A DNA stretch of 64,000 nt from Aldrovandia affinis (Eukaryota > Chordata > Actinopteri > Notacanthiformes > Halosauridae): assembly GCA_029706075.1 (NCBI GenBank), contig JAINUG010000052.1, positions 2,197,498 through 2,261,497 of the forward strand, written 5' to 3'. The notes beneath the pieces were generated by a model, which searched no databases, was not told the origin of the DNA, and saw only the letters and a program-made list of their open reading frames with translations. Below are positions 11,615 through 22,436 of the stretch, in pieces. The translations under genes and the position numbers were made by a program. Position 1 is the first letter of the stretch, and every line of letters begins with the position of its first letter.

Positions 11615-11992
11615 CCCTCTATTTCTCTTTCTGCTGTTTTTCCCTATTTTTCTCCCAATTTAGTAGCCAATTATACCCTCTTTTTTCATGTCAATTATCC
11701 CCCTCCCTGATACTGAGAGCTCTCTGCCATAGTCCTGACATGCGGTGGAGCACTGGCTCCTCTGAGCCGGAAACCCGCCAAGCCGTCGCCGTAACTCCAG
11801 TATGTGTACAGAGCCACTCCTATATGCAGCAAGCTCGTATCGGCTTCCCCCCCCCCCCCTGCCTGGGGCGGACAGCCAATTGCCACCCCCTAGTGGCACT
11901 CCCAGCCAGAGTCGAAACTGGGGCAGCCGGTGGAATTGAACAGCAAAGTGGGCATCGTCAGACATTCTCTCACTACACCACCAGGGAGGCCC
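11615..11992 (-). mobile_element. SINE family B variant, minus strand
   Basis: The A-rich tail complement (TTTTTCTCCCAATTTAGTAG, AATTATACCCTC) is at the left and the head complement (CACTACACCACCAGGGAGGC) at the right. Similar AGCGTGT-T(n) sequence flanks both sides (about 11602 and 11993), consistent with a target duplication. The middle differs from standard family B, with a poly-C interruption at 11850-11860, so it may be an older subfamily. Confidence 0.8.
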
Positions 11993-12254
11993 AGCGTGTG
12001 TTTTTTGATGGTAATTAGCGTGCATTCCGATCCACTGAGCTCTTGCAGAGTGGCAGAACCCTAGCAGCCGCTAGTCTCCGTCAGCACCGGGGTGATGCAA
12101 GTCGCTGAACATTCTGACAGCAGATTATTTTTGTTTTTATACAGATGTCAGGCTTGAGTTAGTGGTGTTTTTCGTGCTCACTGTGGGGCCCCTTTATCGT
12201 TATACAATCTCTATTGAAGAGATGGGAACAACCAAAATAGCTTCATTTTTAAAA
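11993..12254. other. Intronic sequence
   Basis: Nothing recognised. Confidence 0.35.
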
Positions 12255-12985
12255 AGAAAACCCACCCAGACTATCAGTACTGCATAGTGAATAGCCTAAT
12301 GCTAACACAAGAACCCACCCAGCATAGCAAACCTGCAGAGAGTATAGGCTATTGCTAGCATAAGACCCCACCCAGTCTAGCAGAACTGCATAGAGCAAAC
12401 TCATTCCATCGAGGGCCGAGTGTATGCAGCTTTTTGTTGCAACCAATGCACTACACCAGGTGATTTCACTAATTAGCCCACTTCTTCAACCAAGGCAGGG
12501 ACCTAATTGAAATCACCTGGAGTAGTGCATTGGTTGCAACAAAAACCTGCATACACTCGGCCTTCGATGGAATGACTTTGACACCCCTGGCATAGAGTAT
12601 AGCCTAATGCTAACATAAGAACCCACCCAGTCTAGCAGAACTGCATAGAGTATAGCCTAATGCTAACATAAGAACCCACCCAGTCTAGCAGAACTGCATA
12701 GAGTATAGCCTAATGCTAACATAAGAACCCACCCAGTCTAGCAGAACTGCATAGAGTATAGCCTAATGCTAACATACGAACCCACCCAGTCTAGCAGAAC
12801 TGCATAGAGTATAGCCTAATGCTAGCATAAGGACCCACCCAGCATAGCAAACCTGCAGAGTATAGACTAATCTTAGCATAAGAACCCACCCAGTATAGCA
12901 GGACTGCTGAAACTTATTTTGTGCTACAATATGGACCCACCCCTGGAGAGGGTTTGGCCTAATGCTGGCATAAGGCCTGCCAGCT
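12255..12985. repeat. 53-bp minisatellite array (split by a hAT MITE)
   Basis: Tandem 53-bp units of the form AGCCTAATGCTAACATAAGA + ACCCACCCAGTCTAGCAG + AACTGCATAGAGTAT occur. Four consecutive units starting at 12601, 12654, 12707 and 12760 are nearly identical. Units at both edges are diverged (from 12255, and 12815-12985), so the array is most homogeneous in the middle, as expected for turnover by unequal exchange or replication slippage. Confidence 0.95.
12396..12589. mobile_element. Palindromic hAT MITE inside the 53-bp array
   Basis: The 194-bp insertion has arms of about 80 bp that are inverted complements (left CTCATTCCATCGAGGGCCGA, right its complement ending ATGGAATGACTTTGACACC). 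The right terminus ACACCCCTG and the motif CAGGGGTGTCAAA are the typical end of a common vertebrate hAT MITE. An 8-bp duplication GCATAGAG flanks it (12388-12395 and 12590-12597). The left end lacks about nine terminal bases (it begins CAAACTC), so the insertion is now immobile. Confidence 0.9.
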
Positions 12986-13619
12986 GAACTCCAATGAACA
13001 AAAAGGTATGTAGAGTATGAGGCCAGCCCCAAGGTTTGACTTGTAATGGTTACATTTGGTGCTGTTGATGAGATCAATAACATTCTTGCTGTGCAGAATT
13101 CAGAAGAAAAAAACAAAAAAAAGATATTGAGGCCTCTCTAGTTAGTGCAACAGTGAGGCACATTGTCCTTAATGTTGAGCAATTAATTTTTGGCAAGTGC
13201 TACTTTTCCCCCAATTCTGTTACAACATTGAGAGGTGGTTGCTGACGTGTATGAAAAATACTACATTGTGAAATTGAAACTGAAGTCATGGTCTAAGCTG
13301 CTGGATCCACACTCTGAAAAGAACAACTAAATGTTGTTTTCAATGTGGTTTTGTGTGTTTTTCCATTTCATACTCATTTTCATGTAATTTTAATAAGCAT
13401 AGCACAGGACCAGAGGGGAAGGTTTGAAGAAAATTGTTTTGGCTTCACAACCCCTATCAATGTGCCACCTTCGTGGACAGGAAAAAATGACCTATCATGC
13501 TGTCTCTATGACAGTGTACTGTAGCTATATTTAACAATAATATTAAATATAGTATATTTTTATTTTATAATAGATTCATAGAATATATTGAATGACCCCT
13601 GTGGCCTCTAGAGGAAGGG
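12986..13619. other. Intronic sequence
   Basis: No gene or repeat recognised. Confidence 0.35.
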
Positions 13620-13870
13620 ATGCACTCGAAAATGTCACGGTTAGTTTACGCGATTAAGAAATTGTAAACTGTAAAGCTAATTAATGATGTGACATTTGCA
13701 CTAATAAGCACAGGTGGAATAGGCATGACACTGATCTTTGCTCTTTTGGTTTGTCACAGTCTAGCTGTGCATTTACGGCAGCAGGTGAGGCTTACACACT
13801 GGTGACTGCACCAAGCTGGAACAATCTTGTTTACTCATCTCTTGTGCCATGCTTAGGAAAATTATGAAAA
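13620..13870. promoter_or_regulatory. Candidate conserved intronic enhancer
   Basis: Repeat-free sequence with GCTAATTAATGATGTGACAT (homeodomain plus TGANGTGACA-like site), two CAGGTG E-boxes (CACAGGTGGAAT, GCAGCAGGTGAGG) and CTTTTGGTTTGTC. The motif grouping resembles developmental enhancers known around DACH1. No alignment was possible. Confidence 0.3.
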
Positions 13871-14359
13871 AATGTAAAACAAAATTAAAAAGCACAGCAC
13901 ATGTTTTGAAAATGGCCGACACACCTTGAAAGACAAGGCTTCAGTTCTTGACTCAAAGTTAAGGACAGGGGTTGAGGTTGGGGGGTGGGTGGTTGTGGAT
14001 CAATTTTATTAGGGCATGAAACATTCATGATACTCATTCACATTAAAGTCAACATTCATGTTGTTCCTGGTAGTTACAATTACTTTTTTTTCTTTTTTTT
14101 CCTCCATTGCTTTTGGTTTTGTTTGTGGAAGTTTTTGTTTTTTTCCTTTTAAATATAACGATTTGGTTTGTTGTACTGATGTAGTCAGGTGAAATCAACG
14201 TACTCATAATTTCTGTATGCTTATGGCCTGAAAGACCATTCTTTCTTTGTGTCTTTGTGAGCATGTTTTTCCAATCGTGGAACTCGAGGAAGAAGAAATT
14301 GCCTCAATGCACATATTTTGTCACATATTTATAGCTATCCCCTAGACGTCGGTATGTCA
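13871..14359. other. Intronic sequence
   Basis: Nothing recognised. A T-rich tract lies at 14082-14145. Confidence 0.35.
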
Positions 14360-14580
14360 CAGTTGTTGTTAGATCCCCGTTGGTTTCAATTAAAAATCTC
14401 TCTCAGGCAATAAAAATAGCCAATTAAACTGGAGCAGGCACTTCAGAGGTAGAGATGGGCTGATTAAATTAACCTTGGAACATCAACTGGGGTTAAAAAT
14501 AAGCTTAACTGTGTATTTATAACCGCATGTCTATATTTGATGATAAACTGTCTCAGCCATGCAACACTATAAAGGCATTA
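14360..14580. promoter_or_regulatory. Candidate conserved intronic enhancer
   Basis: Repeat-free and rich in ATTA cores (TTTCAATTAAAAATC, AGCCAATTAAACTGG, TGATTAAATTAACC). Suggested from composition only. Confidence 0.25.
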
Positions 14581-15341
14581 TTGACTATTGATTATTGATC
14601 TAGGGGTACAGTACTGCCCCTCAAACACATTTAGTGTTTGTAAAAATAGACAAAATGTCTATTCTTTTTTTTCTAATGAAGGTCCATTTTTGGACCAAGC
14701 TTCTTGTCGTGGCTGAAGTCCTGAAGTAAACCTGAAGTCCTGAAGTAAACCACACTTAAGGCCCAAAGAACTGTTTCTGTTGGCCGTCATGTAGACTCGG
14801 CTTGGGTCTCCATGGAAACCAATTCGCTTTTCATTTCTCCCAATGGCGTTAAGTGTTTTGTAGCACGTCTGTCTATAAATTGTTTTTCCGCAAAGTTTCC
14901 CAGATGCACAAAATCCAGGAAGAAGGGGGGCAACAGGCACCAGACGGCCTACTGTAAACATTGAAAGTGTCGAAATGGGAGATGACAGGTCTATCGTACA
15001 GGACATGTATGCGACGGGCGTCGAACAAAACAAACTAAAACAGGCATGGATCCCGGCAAGACGGAATTTCGTAATAATAATACATTTTATTTGTGAGGCT
15101 CCCACATGTATAAAAAAAGGACGAGAAAAACAAGAATACAAAATTGAACGATTTCAATCAATATAATTGAATGAATGAACCTGTTTGTAGTACTGTGCCA
15201 GGTAAGCCAAGCCAACTTTGCACGCATTGAGTTTTCTGCACATCGATCTTCTTAACACATGCTCTCACCAAGGGCAACCTATATAACTTCTCTTTATATG
15301 GATTCATATTGGTTTTAACACATATATATATATATAAATTA
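14581..15341. other. Intronic sequence with a 19-bp tandem duplicate
   Basis: At 14712-14750 the segment CTGAAGTCCTGAAGTAAAC occurs twice in tandem. The 160-codon frame over this area (14659-15141, minus) has no recognisable domain and I treat it as chance. Confidence 0.4.
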
Positions 15342-15463
15342 CATATATGCCATTTAGCAGATACATTTTTCAGTACATGTGGTCCCAGTGGGAATTGAAC
15401 CCACAACCTAAGCGTTGTCAACGCCATGCTCTACCTACTGAGCTGCATAGAACCACACAGAAC
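15342..15463 (-). mobile_element. SINE family A, copy 4
   Basis: Minus-strand copy with the box B complement GGAATTGAACCCACAACC and box A complement CTACCTACTGAGC. The tail is shortened: the segment between GCCATTTAGCAG and ATACATTTTTCAG is missing. It follows a TA run at 15322-15336. Confidence 0.88.
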
Positions 15464-16316
15464 AACATCAATTTGTTTAAAAATATTTTACTTGCAAGTC
15501 TTGTCCTCTTCTCACTACTATATGCATTTCCACAAAAAAGCATGAAATATGTGCGCAATACAGTATGTGGGAATGTATTATTAGTACTTCATGGTTAATA
15601 ATTAATACGCTGTGAACAATGGTGCTCTTGGCTTTTTTTTGTTTTTTCCCCCCCATATCAGTTGTTCTTGTTGAGGGGCTTAGCAAGGTTAAGATGCTGT
15701 CAGATAATAAAAGTAGGGAATCTTGTGTCAATAGATTTTCCCCGCAGATTTTTCTCTTGTTTGGGGCACTCTGCGTGCCGAGACGTACTGTGCGTTGTAC
15801 TCTTCTGCTTCACGTGGGAAGCACGGCGGAGAGCATTCAGGAAAGTATTTCATCTTCCGCCATCTCTTACAATTCACCTGAGCGTCAGAGCAAATGAATT
15901 AGAGAGAGGGGGAGAACCAGCCTAACCGTTCTGCTCTTTCACCACTTGCGTATTCCCCGATGCGGTTTTCAAATCGTGGCAATAAATAACAAGCACCCTC
16001 TTCCTAAAAGGTTGGGTTATGTTTCATATTGGAGAGACCGGCAGCCTGTGTTTGCCTCTCATGTTCCTGGTGAATTCCCCATTTATTTATTTTTTATTAT
16101 GATTATTTTTGTAACTCATGAGCCAGTTATCCAAGGATAAGGTCGGAACATGAATCGAGCTGCAGGACAGTTAGTCTAGAGATGTAATTATTGTTTTTTC
16201 ATGGAATTAAAATAGATTATACCTCGGATTGCTCAAGTCTCAAGTCTCAAGTTCCAAGTAAAATATTGAAATATCGAAACCTTGTTCATAAGGTTTAAGT
16301 TTGTTGAAAATGTTTT
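15464..16316. other. Intronic sequence
   Basis: No gene or repeat recognised. A short CAAGTCT triplication lies near 16233. Confidence 0.35.
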
Positions 16317-16441
16317 ATATACGCCATTTAGCAGACTCTTTTATCCAAAAAATGCTTTTATCCAGTATATGTGGCCCTAGTGGGGATTGAACCTACAACC
16401 TAAGCGTTGCCAACGCTGTGCTCTACCTACTGAGCCACAGA
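16317..16441 (-). mobile_element. SINE family A, copy 5
   Basis: Minus-strand, diverged copy (GGGGATTGAACCTACAACC, CTACCTACTGAGCCACAG). The TTTTATCCA motif is duplicated in its tail. Confidence 0.88.
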
Positions 16442-17214
16442 GTTTTGTTATGTGATGCAGCCAAACATCGCTAGCGGGTGATCACAGAACACAACTTTGA
16501 GCTTGACATAGTGGAAATGACTACCATTTTGTTTGGAAGTGGTTGGATGCAAGCCCATGACCCTCTGATTCCAGCAGGGTGCTTCAAACCACAGGGTGGC
16601 TGTGTTCCTGTTTAAGGAACTTATAATGGTAAGTTTAGGTTGGCTAGAAATAGGTTGACATGGTAACGGAAATGCACAAATGTACAAATTATTGCTTTCT
16701 TTATTTAATATATCAATATGTTTGTATTTATATTTTGAAAGGCCATTATCATTATACACATTATACTACCGTTAAAATGAAAAGAGCACACCGTTCCTAG
16801 TTCCTTAGCTTTACCATGTTCAGGGATTTCATCCTCCATCCTTAATCTTGTTAAGCACAGCATTATCAAGCATACACAATGGCATGTTTACTGCAGTAAA
16901 TACATCATTATTAAGTGTCTTCAGGTTTATCTAACTCCTGTAAGGTGCGCATATGCAATGATGTATTTCCTGCAATAAGTATAGCAATGTGAAGTATGTG
17001 GATTGGTGCATTTGTTGCAGTAAGCATGGCATTATTAAGAATCACAATCCGAGCCTGGACATACATCTCTGTTTGTGTGTGTGTGTGGATATATATATTT
17101 CTTTTTTTCAATAGCAGCTGTAAATGTGTAAGGGGCTATCGGTCTTCATCAAGCTTTCCGAGGCAGTTGGTACCACCTAGGGGCTGGGAAATGCCTGATT
17201 CATCTAACAACTCG
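16442..17214. other. Intronic sequence with degenerate repeats
   Basis: At 16850-17045 phrases such as GCATTATCAAGCAT, TGCAGTAA and GCATTATTAAG recur two or three times in loose tandem, suggesting an old decayed repeat. Nothing else was recognised. Confidence 0.35.
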
Positions 17215-18238
17215 TGAAGCTGATTAATTTCACTCTTCATTAAGGATGTGTTGTGGCATCTTCTGGACTTAGCATATCTATAGCCGCTCGTCCATCCCCC
17301 CCTCCCAACCCGACACCCCCCCTCCTCCTCGCTTTCCTGCCCTTGGCAAATGAAAGGTCAAAGACACCGCAGTGATTAATGAGCGAGCGGCTCTGGGATC
17401 CTCCGTCATCCCCCCCCCACCCCCGTGTGTTTATTTCAGCTGCTAATTCCTCTAAGACCGCTCACATTTTTTTTTTACCGTCAGATGGAAACGACACGCT
17501 GTCCGCAGAGCTTCTATTAATATACACTTTGCTGTTTTGTTTGGAGAACGAGAAACACCAAAGCCATTTTTTTTCCTCTTTTCTCCATTATTCATTTCTT
17601 TGCAGTTTTTCCAGCCGAAGCGTTTTTGAAGAAAGAAAAAAAAACGGTGTCTCGTTTCCCCACTTAAGTCACGTTGTCCTATCTCCAAAAGTGTAAAAAC
17701 TATACGAAAATGTCAACCCCCTACCACGTGTGGTGTTTTGACAAATTGAATGTTGCCTTTTTTGGGGGGCTGGTCTGGTAAATTTGAAAAGCAAGATGCA
17801 GATGTTTAAAATTGTAAAACAGACTGAACAGAAACCAACCACGTTGTGAGTGGTAACCTGCGAATAGCAAACTGCTCTTAGCCCACATTATAAGATGGCA
17901 CTTCATCGGCCCGGGGCCGGCTGTTTATTTGAAAACGTAATGAAATATTTACCTTCCGTCGCAATAAGGATTAGCGCTGGTAATTGACTGCGGCAGCGCC
18001 GAACCTGCCCGTGAGAGAGAGGGGGCCCCTCTGGCCTGAATGCGGATCCTCAGAGCACAATGTGCCCTGTTAGCGAGAGCGTATTCCCTTGCCTGACGCT
18101 TTACTCTCTCCCTCCACGTGTTGCTTTTTCTTTGAGAGATAAGTGGGGCCCTAATGCTGAACAAATAGTGGAAATCAGAGGCCACTGAGAATCATTTGCC
18201 TCTCGTTTTCCCATGGCGCCCCCGAATAGACGCTCGGT
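17215..18238. promoter_or_regulatory. Candidate regulatory cluster, left part
   Basis: A kilobase free of SINEs and transposons, containing GCTGATTAATTTCAC, CAGTGATTAATGAGCG, GCTAATTCCTC, GGATTAGCGC and GGTAATTGACTG. It has a different feel from the AT-rich neutral intron around it: balanced composition with repeated TAATTA/ATTA cores. With 18600-19580 it forms the longest repeat-poor stretch of the left half of the window. Enhancer status is inference from locus knowledge. Confidence 0.3.
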
Positions 18239-18560
18239 CACACGAGAGAGGGAGAGGGAGAGGGGGACAGAGGGAGAGGGAGAGGGAGAGGGAGAGGGAG
18301 AGGGAGAGGGAGAGGGGGACAGGGAGAGAGGGAGAGGGAGAGGGAGAGGGGGACAGGGAGAGAGAGAGAGGGAGAGAGGGAGAGAGGGGAGAGGGAGGGA
18401 GGGAGGGAGGGAGGGAGGGAGGGAGGGAGGGAGGAGGGAGGGAGAGAGGGAGGGAGGGAGGGAGACAGACAAAGAGGGAGAGGGGGAGAGGGGGAGGGAG
18501 GGAGGGAGGGAGGGAGGGAAGAAGAAAGAAAGAAAGAAAGAAAGAGTGAAAGAAGGGAGG
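18239..18560. repeat. Long purine tract (GGGAGA)n / (GGGA)n / (AAAG)n
   Basis: About 320 bp with almost only purines on the + strand: GAGAGGGAGAGGGA repeats, then GGGAGGGAGGGA (18383-18520), then GAAAGAAAGAAA (18520-18545). The Glu/Gly/Arg-rich frames (+) and Pro/Ser/Leu-rich frames (-) are artefacts. The tract could form triplex or G-quadruplex DNA. Confidence 0.97.
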
Positions 18561-18599
18561 AGAGAAAAACAAAACCTTTTCTCCACGAGTGGAAGAAAA

Positions 18600-19580
18600 A
18601 AAAAACAGTTTTGTCACCACGAGGAAATCCGATTGAAAATTCCCCCGGACTGCGGGAGGAGCCGGAGTTTGTCGGATTGCGTGGCGGCGGCGGGCAGTGA
18701 AAGGAATCCGGAGAAGGTGCTAAATTGGCATCAGGTGTGTGGGGCCCCCCCGCTCGCCGGTGATAGGCTGCCACATTGTGCCGGCTAGACGTTCGGCCAT
18801 TTCCAAAACATAATGGGAGAAATGAATGCAAATGAGCGGACGGGATGAAATGTATTTAAATGCAGATTGAAAGGGGACTGTGTTCTGCCTGATAACAAGT
18901 TGCTCTAGGAGAAGGGGCCACATTGTGTGGGCTCATCCCGTCCCCCCCTCCACGACTCTGTCCCTGCACCATTTTTTTTCTCCTCCTCGCTCTGTGTCTC
19001 ATAAAGGCCTATTGTTCGCCGGGTAAACTCCCTCTCTAAACTATCTACATTTGCTAATTTATTCTGATTTCAGGACGTCTCTCCTCTGACATTGCAGCCT
19101 TTGGCGATCTGGTAAAACGTTAATTGCGAGAAGATTGGGTGGGTTTGGTGGGAGAGCGTGAGCGAAAACAAGGGGCACAATCGTTAATGATAATGTTGCT
19201 GTTGTCCATTACCTCGTTATAACGTATAGCGTGTTACGTTTCACAAACAAGGCGCCGGGCCCCTGGCTATCCACCTTTACTAGCCCTCCCATTTAGCATT
19301 AAAGAGCTCGAGTCACAGCTTAAAAAAAACCTGTAAATTACTCTGTGCCCCTGTCTAATTATTATAAAATGCCCGGAAATACTTTGATACCTATAAGGAC
19401 AAGTGTGTGTGGGGCACATCAGAGTGCAGAGGGATTGCAGTTGATTTATGTGTTATGTTCCTTCAGATGGCCAAACTGGGAAGGAAAATTTTAAAATAAG
19501 AAATAAACTGCCTTTAGCTGTCATTAGGCCACGCACCTGTCCAAATCATAGTCCAACGATGGTTACACTGGGACTGTGGC
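18600..19580. promoter_or_regulatory. Candidate regulatory cluster, right part
   Basis: Repeat-free sequence with GAATGCAAATGAGCG (octamer-like ATGCAAAT), TATTTAAATGCAG, AAAACGTTAATTGCGAG, ATCGTTAATGATAATG and CCATTTAGCATTAAAG. Many short A+T homeodomain cores sit in otherwise balanced DNA, as in vertebrate developmental enhancers. Confidence 0.3.
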
Positions 19581-19604
19581 AAGTCTGCTTGGTGTGAAAG
19601 ATGA

Positions 19605-19850
19605 CAGATAGATAGATAGATACTTTATTGATCACCGAGGGGGAATTAAGGCAGGCAGCAAAACAAAAATTACAGAAACAAACAATAGGAATCGGCAATA
19701 ATTATTATTATTTAAAAAACATATGAAAACAGACAATCAAGATCAATCAGACATTCAAAAGGGAGTTATGTACAGCCAACAAATCAAAAGAAAAACGAAT
19801 ACAAAAACAATACAAAAGGGAGGTCAACTAAATTGTAGGTAATGGATTGG
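19605..19850 (-). mobile_element. LINE-2-like (L2/Maui type) 3' end fragment
   Basis: GATAGATAGATAGATACTTT followed by ATTGATCACCGAGGGGGAA is the complement of the standard fish L2-type terminus (ATCAATAAAGTATCTATC repeats). Only the 3' UTR is left; no reverse transcriptase sequence was seen. Confidence 0.75.
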
Positions 19851-20394
19851 GCAACTCCTGGGCATTAAAATGGATTTGTGCAGGTGTATGTGGAGCTCTG
19901 TGTCAGACTACCTCACACGATTTCTAGAAATAAACAAAATTAAAGTGTTTCCCCCCCACCCCCGCATATTGAGTGATGAGCAACTAGTAGTACTCCTGCT
20001 AGTAGAGTACACACAGCAGCAGAGCGGGGCAACCGTTGTGTACCCCTGCGTCTTGACATGTCAGGAAATATATTTTTTTATAGCCCTGCAGTTAAAATGA
20101 ACACTTTTAGTGTGTCTGGGAGCTGTAGATAAAACAAGTTTTCTTTTCCGTTGGCTCGTTTGTCTCCCAAACAGTATTACTGAGGATGGTGTCAACCCTC
20201 AGGGCAGTGCTCGCTGGGCACTGACTACCTAACTCGGAGGCGCAAAGTCAGCCAGCCCTGCGTCACCTTTGGACTGACCATGATACGGTCTTTTTTGGAC
20301 ACACCCTGTGCCGGCCAGAAGAGGATAGGCTCCCCCCCTTTAGTCTGGTTCCTTGAATTTGATTTGATTTGCCCTGTGTCCCAACTTTAACACT
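19851..20394. other. Intronic sequence
   Basis: No gene or repeat recognised. The 76-codon frame at 19870-20100 has no known domain. Confidence 0.35.
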
Positions 20395-20572
20395 TTAATG
20401 GTTGGGTTATGGGTTGGGTTGTGGGTAAAGCTGACCCTGGATCAGTTCAGTTTAACACTAACGGTTGGGGTTGTGGGTTAAGGGTGTGCAAAGCTGACCC
20501 TGGATCAGTTCAGTTTAACACTAACGGTTGGGGTTGTGGGTTAAGGGTGTACAAAGCTGACCCTGGATAAGT
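20395..20572. repeat. 63-bp tandem repeat, about 2.3 units
   Basis: The unit starting CTGACCCTGGATCAGTTCAG and ending GGGTTAAGGGTGTGCAAAG repeats at 20431, 20494 and 20557 (63-bp period). A partial GTTGGGTTGTGGGT unit precedes it. Confidence 0.93.
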
Positions 20573-20798
20573 TGGAAGGCGCAATTTGTTTAAGTGCCCC
20601 GGCCCTCACTCTTACGGAATGAATGGAACGGCAGCTGCTCTTAAATGTTCCCGACGTTGATGCACGTGTGCGACGGCCCCTCTGTTCAGTATAACCTGCG
20701 ATTCGCCTCGCCCCTTAACTTTAAGCAGGTGTTGTGTTTCCTTTACACATTTTCCTTCACTTCTGCTGAACTCACAATGTGCTTAAAACTGAAAAGAA
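20573..20798. other. Intronic sequence
   Basis: Nothing recognised. Confidence 0.35.
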
Positions 20799-21145
20799 GG
20801 GGCCTCTGATAGCGTAGCGGTCTAACGCATCCATATTGGCTGGTTCTTTACGAGTGTGAGCTGCCTATCATGGTCACGGTTTGAAACCCAACTGTACCAG
20901 ACCGGCCCTGGTGGGGACTCCCGATCGGGGGCAGCGTTTGGCTGTCCGCCCCAGGGGGAGAGGGCAGGGTGAGCCGGCACAAATTTAGCTGAGAAGCGCA
21001 TATGGGTGACTCCAGAATGTGGGTGGGTGAATTCCATCTTGAAGGCAGCTTAGTTCGCTGCCCTCTGAGAATTAGCTTGCCTTTGTGTGGAGGGAAAATC
21101 TAAATAAATAGAGGGTATAGAATAAATAGTTTTAAACAAATCCCA
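20799..21145 (+). mobile_element. SINE family B, copy
   Basis: Head GGCCTCTGATAGCGTAGCGG, box B-like GGTTTGAAACCCAACTG, body CCGATCGGGGGCAGCG and CCCCAGGGGGAGAG, and tail AAATAAATAGAGGGTATAG. Same orientation and subfamily as the 7988 copy. Confidence 0.9.
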
Positions 21146-21611
21146 ATTACTAATTTGCATTACCAATTAATTTGATAGTATAAACGTACAGACCAGGGTC
21201 ATAAAATCAAAATGAAATTGAAAGGAATGTTCCAAAACGTTTACATCACAGTCATACGCACATAAAAACAAAAGGCTTCTTTAAAGTATTTCCTGTGATA
21301 TACTGCCATTTCCTGTAGTCTTCAGTTGTTCATTATTCATAGAAGAAGAATGCGGAAGTGCTCTTATGTCCTACTGTAACAGTGTGTTCAGTACACAGTG
21401 TGGACGGTCGGACACAATGTGTTTCCATAGATTTTTGGTGTAATGTAGTTTCAGCTGGAGTTTTCAGAAAGCCATTGTCACCCTCAGTACTGGAAAGTGA
21501 GATAATGATGCCATTGGTGAAGTGGAGTAGTGAAACGCTGGGAGGAAGGTTACAGTCCTGTAACATATTGACAAAATAAGCTTTCACATGTGGTGAAAGA
21601 GGGGCATTTAT
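21146..21611. other. Intronic sequence
   Basis: No gene or repeat recognised. Confidence 0.35.
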
Positions 21612-21968
21612 TATTTTCTTTATTTTTCAGATTTTTTCTCAGTTTTTCTTCCAATTTGGTAACCAATCATACCCTCTATTTCTTTCGATTCGCCCTCCCC
21701 CACGAACCCGCCGCCCGTCACTACGGGGCAAGCTAATACCCAGCGGCCGGCGATGATCCGCCTCCTCCGAGACTGAACTTGCCCGACTACTTTCTTGAGA
21801 CACCCTTTGCGCTTCTCGGCGAGCTCGTGCCGGCTCACCCTCCCCCTGGGGCGGACAGCCAATCGGCCAGGGCCGGACTGGCGCAGCCGGGTTTTGAACC
21901 GCGGCTGCAGTAGGCAACATGCATTCCTGGCGATTGCTTTGACCATTAAGCTACCCGAGGCCCCCTAG
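21612..21968 (-). mobile_element. SINE family B, second head type, minus strand
   Basis: The tail complement (CTTCCAATTTGGTAACCAAT) is at the left. The head complement ends GATTGCTTTGACCATTAAGC + TACCCGAGGCCCC, which is the GGGTGGCGTAACGGTCAAAG head type and not GATAGCGTAGCGG. A GGGCATTTATT-like duplication flanks it (21602 and 21969). Confidence 0.9.
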
Positions 21969-22436
21969 GAGCATTTATTTTCTGTGAGCGTGTTTAATTA
22001 ATGCTTGCAAGGATAAATTATGTAAGGGATATTAAGATCAATCGGTGTATATATATATATATATATATACACACACATTTTTCCTTGTATTAGTTTAGTT
22101 CTTCATTCAACAGGTTTTTGAGCGTACAAACATCTTCAGCTTATTCAAATGCATCTTTTCAGAGAGCCCTGAATGCCGTGAATTGGCCACCAAATTGGGA
22201 TAAAAACGAGGAAAATCGGATAAAAAATGTTTTAAAAAAGAAATCTCTAAATAATGGAAGAACCATTCAGAGGTTACGCAGATGAAAAGTTGCCCGTGAG
22301 AAAATGACTTCGCGTACTGGCTGAATGTGATCTGCCGTAATTGAAAGGAAAACACTGCTCTGAACGTAATGCTTATGACAAAGGAAAACATAACTTTTCA
22401 TCGGATTGCTGTTATTTGAGTGAAGTGTTTGTCTTT
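21969..22436. other. Intronic sequence with a TA/CA microsatellite and a SINE B 3' scrap
   Basis: An (AT)n(AC)n run lies at 22049-22077. At 22181-22232 AATTGGCCACCAAATTGGGA plus an A-rich run is the 3' end of a SINE B in + orientation, 5' truncated. Confidence 0.6.

Noticed and set aside
11578..12025. 146- and 121-codon frames on opposite strands
   Set aside because: Both lie inside a family B SINE; the same frames recur in other copies of that SINE.
14659..15141. 160-codon minus frame as a gene
   Set aside because: No recognised domain or signal, and single-copy intronic context. One frame of this length is expected by chance in 64 kb.
18196..18831. Long Arg/Glu/Gly-rich (+) and Ser/Pro/Leu-rich (-) open frames up to 197 codons
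   Set aside because: They come from the GGGAGA/GGGA microsatellite, which has no stops in several frames. No domain or conserved codon pattern.
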